The position numbers and the translations under genes were made by a program. DNA of 64,000 nucleotides from Dactylis glomerata (Eukaryota; Streptophyta; Magnoliopsida; Poales; Poaceae): contig QXEO01000546.1 of assembly GCA_007115705.1 (NCBI GenBank), forward strand, positions 10,927,867-10,991,866. Direction: 5' to 3'. The stretch's first letter is position 1, and the number at the start of each line of letters is the position of its first letter. Below are positions 58,418 through 64,000 of the stretch, one piece after another. The notes under the pieces are model-generated. The model worked only from the letters and a program-made list of their open reading frames with translations. It was not told the origin of the DNA and ran no database searches.

Positions 58418-60060
58418 TTCTCACATAGTGGCATGCCCTTAATGCGTAGCACAGGGCGACAATGATGGAAGGCCCGTGAGCACGGATCAAACACCCAAAA
58501 TATACGGTGCATGACTCGAAAACCGTTACAGCCTGGAACCTCTGCATCCTTGATGTCCACAAAAACACGAGGGTTTTTACGTGCCATGTCACTGAGTAAC
58601 CTCACTGCAAGGTTATGTGAATCATAAAATGTACCGAACTCAATCTCCAGAGCCTTCTGCCTTGCCCTCCATGCCTTCGGGGGGCTCATCTGCTCACCGT
58701 AGTTTTTAGCGAGATAATCTATAAGTTCCTTAGGCGTCATTGCCAGGTCTTCCACTAGGCGGAAGAAGGAGAATTCAAAGGTACTCAGGCATTTCGTCCC
58801 AGGCAGCACAGCCCGTGCCATCTGAGAGTAATCATCATGTACGGCTCTGAGCAAAACGGTGTAGTGCCTGACTTCAGAGGATTCCACATACAGCATGAAC
58901 TTTTGGGTCGCATCAGACCACCTGCGCGAGTGAAATGCTAGAAAAGACCCCCTGCGAAATTTTTTGTCAAAAAGGACTGCTGTGGGTGGCGGCACCCCCG
59001 GGCCAGGCGACACGTGGCACGTGCCGCCTGGGCCATTGCCGGCAGGCCCCTGCCGCCGTTGGCATCGCCGGCATGTGGCCTGGCGTGGAGGCGGCGGGCA
59101 TGCGTGGCAACATGCCGCCACACCCATTGGCGGCAGGCAGCATGCCGCCACCCCCACTGGCGGCAGGTGGGCCATGCCGCCACCCCCACTGGCGGTAGGT
59201 GGCAGGGCAGGGGCCATGCCGCCACCCCCACTGGCGGCAGGGGCCATGCCGCCACCCCCACTGGCGGCAGGTGGCAGGGCAGCGGGCCAGGTCTTGGGCA
59301 CGTCACCAGGCGGACGTGCCGGCGATGCCAATGGCGGCAGGGGCACGTGTCGCCTGCCCCGGGGTGCCGCCACCCACAGCCGGTCTTTTTTGACAAAAAT
59401 TTTCGCAGGGGGTCTTTTCTAGCATTCTCGCGCAGGTGGTCTCATATGTCAAAAATTCCATTTTTTCTTCTCTTGAGTTTATTGGCAAAGGCACTCCAGT
59501 TTCTATCGGTATAGAAAACACGGTTCTCCCACGGGATGTACTCCAGATACCATTCCGGTTCGAAATCGTCAGACAGGTCAATGGTGTGCTGTTTGAGGAA
59601 CCCCTGAACCTCGAGATCTTGCGTCTCTGGGTGGAGCCGAAACAGCTTGAAGACCCAGAGCTGCAGGTCGACCAGCGACATGGACTGTGGCTGCAGAGGT
59701 AGCTCGCCCACTACGTGTGCGCAATCTTTTTGCTTCGGAGAAATGTATGAGCAATCAACTAAATCATCGCCTCCAATGAGACAAAACTTTTTTCTATGTC
59801 CATAGTATACGGAGATCTGAATCGGTTCTTGAGCCTACAGCAAACAATGACACAATCGATTGATGCAAATGGTTCAGAAGAATCAAACAAGCAAGTGCGC
59901 TTTATAGCTAGCGGCAGATTATTGCTACAGTGTGCAAACCTTCTGCTTCCTAGGCTTCCTCGTCGCGTTGGTTTCGAGCCTGGACAGCGGTGCGGTGGCG
60001 CTTCGTGGGGATGGAATTGTTTTCCCTCCATTTGTTGAGTTTTCCGTCCATTTTCTGGTG
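58418..60060 (-). pseudogene. MULE-transposase-derived gene, copy C (5' half only, interrupted)
   Basis: Exon 3 starts at 59,834 (CTGTAG|GCTCAAGAACCGATT) and runs to 59,443; after a 528-bp insertion it resumes at 58,914 and ends at the break near 58,418. It encodes CAHVVGELPLQPQSMSLVDL, HPETQDLEVQGFLKQHT, KFMLYVESSEVRHYTVLLRA, PKELIDYLAKNYGEQMS and ends in the region RPVLRIKGMPLCEK, where genes A and B enter the MULE core. Exon 2 (ends 59,940, ...ATRKPRKQK) is recognisable; exon 1 is gone, though GAAAATGGACGGAAAAC from the 5' UTR remains at about 60,050. The SWIM finger and catalytic core are lost. It is more diverged than A and B are from each other. Confidence 0.8.
58915..59442. mobile_element. 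Long-TIR MITE in exon 3 of copy C
   Basis: Arms of about 85 bp: AGACCACCTGCGCGAG...TGCTAGAAAAGACCCCCTGC at the left and its inverse ending CTCGCGCAGGTGGTCT at the right. The core is a GC-rich minisatellite of GCCGCCACCCCCACTGGCGG, so the element is open in several frames. Flanks show no clean 8-9 bp duplication. It splits the reading frame between KLKRRK and TQKFMLY. Confidence 0.8.
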
Positions 60061-60099
60061 GCGAGCAGTGAGCGCTGTTCGGGATGGGCCGTTGGGCGG

Positions 60100-60820
60100 C
60101 ACCACGGCGGTGCTTCTGATTTCCATACCGGGCACCAGATGGCGTCGCAGCGGCCGGGGGGACCTCCTATGCTCCACCCTGGTCGGACGCGACGGGGTGC
60201 CGCACACCTGGTCGTAGGCGCGCGTGCCCGAATAGGCTGGCCCACCGTCGCTCTTCTTCTTCTTTCTCCCTTTTCTTCTTCTTCCTCCAGCCGCCATGGC
60301 CACTACTGCCACGGATTCTTCCTCTTCCTCAGCCATCCTTCGATTCCCCCCTCTTCCGGCAGCCTCATCTCAGTCGCCGGCGAGCCCCCACCCCCAACCC
60401 TAAGACCCGCACCCCCCCAACCCTAAGTTCACGGGCTAGCTCCGCCGCCTCCACCGCGCCAGCCACGGTGTCGGCGGCTTCGTGGCGCCGCCGACTCGGC
60501 CCTCCCCGGTCATCGCGCCGCCGCGACATCGCCGCCTCCACCCCTCGCCGGCCATCTTCTTTCGGTCGCCCTCCTCATTTTCTCCCCCAGCCAAGCGGTA
60601 ACGGGCCGGCCCACACGCGCGAGGGGGTGTGCGGAGCAGCGTCCGCTCCGACCTGGTCGGAGCATAGGAATTGCCGCGGGCGGGGCCTTCGGCTTCCTCG
60701 CGCTGGTCGGAATCGATCATGATTTCCATACCGGGCACCAGATGGCGTCGCAGCGGCCGGGGCCTTCGGCTTCCTCGCGCTGGTCGGAATCGATCATGAT
60801 TTCCATATCGGCCGGGGACC
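60100..60820. repeat. GC-rich direct duplications upstream of copy C
   Basis: TTTCCATACCGGGCACCAGA...GCAGCGGCCGGGG occurs at 60,119-60,162 and 60,722-60,763; GCCTTCGGCTTCCTCGCGCT...CGATCATGATTTCCAT occurs at 60,685-60,729 and 60,763-60,807. Between them are CCTAACCC-like runs (60,392-60,427) and open frames with no recognisable domain. Confidence 0.6.
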
Positions 60821-61352
60821 ATTCGCGGGTCGTGGAATACGACCGACCGGAGTGTCGATCCCGCGAAAGATGGAGCAGCGAACCTGATTTTGTCGTCCTC
60901 GCCTTGTGAACGCTGTCGTCGTGCACGAACGAATTAATTACTCGCGGGCGGGCCGAGAAGGACGTCGGTCGGTCGGTCGGTCGGATTACAGCTGGCTGGC
61001 GGGCGCGCGTTTAATTACAGACTATCCATCCGTTTCGCTCGCTCGCTCTCTCGGGAAGGAAGGAAAAAATTAAGACGTACTGTAGTGCGCAATATGAATT
61101 CGTGTCGCCCAGCGCGTAATTAATAACCAGCCGCGGCCGGGTGATGTGCTGGAGGGAGGAACGAATCAATAACGTCACTCTTCGCCGGTACGCGCCCTCT
61201 CTCCATTTGGAAGAAAATAAACGTACGCGCTCGATCTGTCTCCATTAAATTCGCTTTTTGCCAGCAAAGTAGTATGTAGCCGATCCAGTTCGATCGAGAC
61301 GGACGCATGTATGCACCCGAGGATGATTTAGCTACTCCATGCACGTACGTCT
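60821..61352. other. Intergenic DNA with a short GGTC microsatellite
   Basis: 60,965-60,984 is (GGTC)5. The rest has no recognisable gene or element end. Confidence 0.5.
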
Positions 61353-61641
61353 GAGAGCAAGAATAATAGAAGAGCCAACAGCCGGCTATAAGCAATTGCC
61401 ACATCATCTATAGCCAATCTTATAGTTAATTTGTACAATAGTTAGCTATAAAAGTATACAACTTTATAAATATATGGCCAACTTGACACTCTCACAAAGT
61501 GCCTAGGAGCACGTGCAAGAGCTAGCTCTTACATGAGAGCCCACCTCTCTTCTCTTTCCTCTCCTCTTTCCTCCAACTCATCACAAATATATTATTTTAA
61601 TCTTTATAGCAAGATGACTGGACCTATTGTACTTGCTCTAA
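61353..61641. mobile_element. Tourist-like MITE (about 290 bp)
   Basis: The left end GAGAGCAAGAATAATAG and the inverse of the right end CTATTGTACTTGCTCTAAC form imperfect TIRs. The body (AGCCGGCTATAAG, AAAGTGCCTAGGAGCACGTG, CTTACATGAGAGCCCACCTC) is a sequence I recognise as a widespread grass MITE. Superfamily assignment (PIF/Harbinger) is tentative because the target duplication is not clean. Confidence 0.65.
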
Positions 61642-62221
61642 CGACCTCTAGTGGCTCGAGTACTAGTCATCGATCATTGCCATAAGATTCGGTTTAATTA
61701 ACTTGCCGCTCATCGTCCCAGCTGCCTAGCTAGCTAGCTACCTAGATAATCCTTCTAAAATACAAGCTCTTCTTTCTGTAGTATCAAAGTTGGATTGCAT
61801 GCATGCATGCATGTGTGCAACTGATGAACATGAACTCGTACTCTTCACCCTGCTAATTCTGATTTATTTGCCCTATATATGTACGTACAGTATCTATTAT
61901 ACTACTAGCCCAATCACAGGTTCTAATTAAATCCTCAGCTACGTTTCATATGATCATCATGGCCAGTTTTTCTTTCTCTCCGAGCATACATATATTTCGC
62001 CAAAAAAAAACAGTTTTACAGTACGTTCCGAGATGAGCACACACACCACCTACGGCGTGCCGCTGATTACGCCCGCACATTGCAAGCCCATCCCGGCAAG
62101 TTGATGTTTGGATATGTCATTTCTTTCATCCAACAGACGTACATGCATGCTTGATTAGCTTTGTGCTCCAAATTTTTTCCGTCCGTGCATTTTGCTGTCA
62201 AACTTCAAAGCATCCGACTCA
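61642..62221. other. Intergenic DNA
   Basis: Short microsatellites (CTAG repeats at 61,726-61,740; GCAT repeats at 61,797-61,813). No gene or element end recognised. Confidence 0.5.
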
Positions 62222-62885
62222 CGACTACAGGAATTCTGTAATACGCCGACGGCCAAGAACCCTCGGCGTATGGTACTTTTGCCGTCGACATAGTATCTTA
62301 TCATATCTGAGAAGGGATTTCTACAATATTTGTAATAGTCGAAGTTTATTATTTTCCCACATAACTAGGTCACATAACATGACACAATGCGAAGGTTTTA
62401 CATTTTTTTTGATATTTTTTTTTAGTTTCTTAGGCTTGATTCAAAATGCGGTCGAAACGGCGGGCATGAACCTACTTAGCTAGGGGTTGAGTTTTACAGA
62501 ACTATTTATGGATCTGATAAAACTTCTACTTGTGAACCTGAAAATGATTTTTTTAGAAAATTCATGGGCAAACTATGATGCGGCTCTTGTTCAAATTTCC
62601 CGACTTTCAGCTGAATCAAAACCCTAAATCCATAAACTGAAAATCCCAACTAATTAAATTAATTTACTTCTAAATTTTGGAAGGTTTAGATGAATAGATC
62701 TTATTTTTCTGTAAATTTTGATATATTATTTGTATTTTTGTGAATTAGAATGATTTAGTTATGATTTTTCTAAGATTAATATGGTAAAATGAAAAATAGC
62801 TATGCCGAGGGCATTGCCGTCGGCATAGAAAAGGCCGTCCGCATAGCTATCTTACGCTAACGGCAGTTCTACACCGACGACCAAC
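62222..62885. mobile_element. CACTA remnant with GCCGACGGC subterminal repeats
   Basis: A degenerate end CGACTACAGGAATTCTGTAA (62,222 onward) is followed by TACGCCGACGGCCAAG and CCTCGGCGTATGG; the other side has TATGCCGAGGGCATTGCCG, TCGGCATAG and AACGGCAG. Such inverted GCCGACGG/CCGTCGGC repeats are subterminal motifs of another CACTA group. The middle is AT-rich and non-coding. The right terminus is not visible. Confidence 0.5.
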
Positions 62886-62916
62886 TTTATGAGCTGTCTG
62901 GCCCATGGCCTACACC

Positions 62917-63073
62917 CAAGGGCGGATCCAGGCCCTGGCAGCCCTGACCATGGCCTGGGGCGTGGCGGCGATGCTCAGGCTTGTCGATGCACTCTAGAAA
63001 GACTGTGTGAGACATTATAGCTAGAATCACTGAAGATGGCTCGGGTCGTAGTGAATTTCTAGATCCGCCACTG
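62917..63073. mobile_element. Short hAT-like MITE
   Basis: The ends CAAGGGCGGATCCAGG and (inverse) CAGTGGCGGATCTAG are imperfect 15-bp TIRs of the CAGNGGCGGATCCAG type used by hAT elements. The body is about 157 bp without coding capacity. No exact 8-bp duplication was found. Confidence 0.5.
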
Positions 63074-63453
63074 GCCATTCCCGTAGTACTCCTCAATGCA
63101 CTCTAAGTCGATCAGCTCAGCAGCCTGAGCACATATGCACGAGGAGCCTGTGCACAATCATGCTAATACTAGTAGCTAGGAATACAAAATACAGGACGCC
63201 AAGAACAAAGTGCACGTGGGCATGAAGGCCATGCATAATGTAAATGTTGCACACGTTCACGATCTACAAAAATCGAGCCACGTCCGTGCGTACAATGTAT
63301 GTATCAACTTTCACACGTGGGCGCCGCCAAACAGCTAACCTAATATAGCTCAGTCAATTATCTAGCCGACGTCCACGTAACGATCAACAAGAAGCCTTAT
63401 AAGACTGGTCGAGCCGACTATATCGCAAAGAAAGTATTTTGTTCAAGAGAGAA

Positions 63454-63454
<1 letters not shown>

Positions 63455-63499
<45 letters not shown>

Positions 63500-63508
63500 T
63501 CTCTCCCT

Positions 63509-63556
<48 letters not shown>
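63455..63556. repeat. (CT)n microsatellite
   Basis: About 100 bp of CT dinucleotides with a few CC and TCC interruptions. The reading frame of alternating Arg-Glu on the other strand is an artefact of this repeat. Confidence 0.97.
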
Positions 63557-63559
<3 letters not shown>

Positions 63560-64000
63560 ATTTGACTCCCGTATGATCTAGGTTTCTCATCTTTTTTTTT
63601 TCAATTATCCATGGAAAAGTACATTCACACCTAGTGGACACTGATTCTATCTACTCCATAAATTATTGTGGGAGGTGGAGGCTAACATTGAGCGAACTAA
63701 CTTCTCTCTTAATTGGCTTGACTGGCACTATTATGACCTCATCATTTCATGGTCCTCCATTATTGCGGCTACTTATTTTATGGTAAGGTTAACATGAAAT
63801 CTATTACTTCATGTGTCATTTTGTTGTTGCACGTATTCTACCAGACGGTTATTACCTATTAGGGTCCTTAATTAATAAGTTTATCTCATATAATAACACA
63901 TTATTGGAGTCGCTACTTTATGCTAGGAGGTAGTTTTTACCTTTTCATTTCATGTGCTCTCGAGGTCTCTTGAAGATTTCACCCACTTCTCTCGCCTACC
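63557..64000. other. Intergenic DNA, nothing recognised
   Basis: AT-rich sequence without ORFs, repeats or element ends that I can support. The window ends here. Confidence 0.5.

Noticed and set aside
58938..59514. Plus- and minus-strand frames of ~150 residues over the copy C insertion
   Set aside because: Produced by the GC-rich minisatellite core of the long-TIR MITE; open on both strands because of the repeat.
63384..63641. Minus-strand frame with a long Arg-Glu repeat
   Set aside because: Pure translation artefact of the (CT)n microsatellite.

Overview
The window is a piece of a large, repeat-packed grass genome, almost certainly from the wheat/barley tribe (Triticeae). Reasons: spliced eukaryotic genes with GT-AG introns; a DUF6598 gene, a family expanded in grasses; a Gypsy LTR beginning with the TGATACGTCTC start typical of Triticeae Athila-like elements; L1-type LINEs; and a CACTA element with GGTACCGGTT-type subterminal repeats. 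No rRNA, tRNA, CRISPR or prokaryotic feature was seen. Exon coordinates are hand-derived from splice signals, reading phase and comparison between copies inside the window.

Layout. 1-5048: 3' part of a Gypsy retrotransposon with its 3' LTR. 5.9-6.7 kb: decayed LINE. 7593-9775: SRPBCC (polyketide cyclase/START-like) gene with a probable chloroplast transit peptide and a very short LINE insertion in its last intron. 11.3-13.4 kb: small DNA-transposon debris. 13,526-15,611: three-exon DUF6598 gene with a nested pair of Stowaway MITEs in intron 2.

15.9-31.7 kb: two tandem minus-strand genes (A, B) for MULE-transposase-derived proteins with a SWIM zinc finger. B is intact (831 aa, three exons, a basic NLS-like second exon). 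A is split by a 7.5-kb LINE that landed 19 nt inside exon 3 with a perfect 15-bp target duplication; no other lesion was seen in A. B carries a 1.4-kb long-TIR element in intron 2. A third, broken copy (C) lies at 58.4-60.1 kb in the same orientation. All copies have Lys where the first catalytic Asp of MULE transposases is expected, which suggests a non-transposing (domesticated) family.

34.6-60 kb: the space between B and C is filled by a Copia pol fragment with a 129-bp LTR followed by a second primer-binding site; the 3' end and 3.1-kb LTR of a chromodomain Gypsy element; a complete 12.48-kb CACTA transposon (40,205-52,684; identical 22-bp TIRs, AAT target duplication); a possible Helitron; and the 5' half of a second CACTA whose transposase is cut and joined tail-to-tail to copy C. 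The complete CACTA carries a TNP2 transposase broken by one extra T, a second gene ending in an apparently intact Ulp1-like cysteine protease, and a small uncharacterised extra gene between them. 60-64 kb holds MITE and CACTA debris and a (CT)n microsatellite.

Functionally, the host genes are the SRPBCC gene, the DUF6598 gene and probably MULE-derived gene B; the rest is transposon sequence in various stages of decay. The most interesting items are the MULE-derived family and the way it was broken, the extra gene in the CACTA element, and the long overlapping upstream ORF in the LINE.
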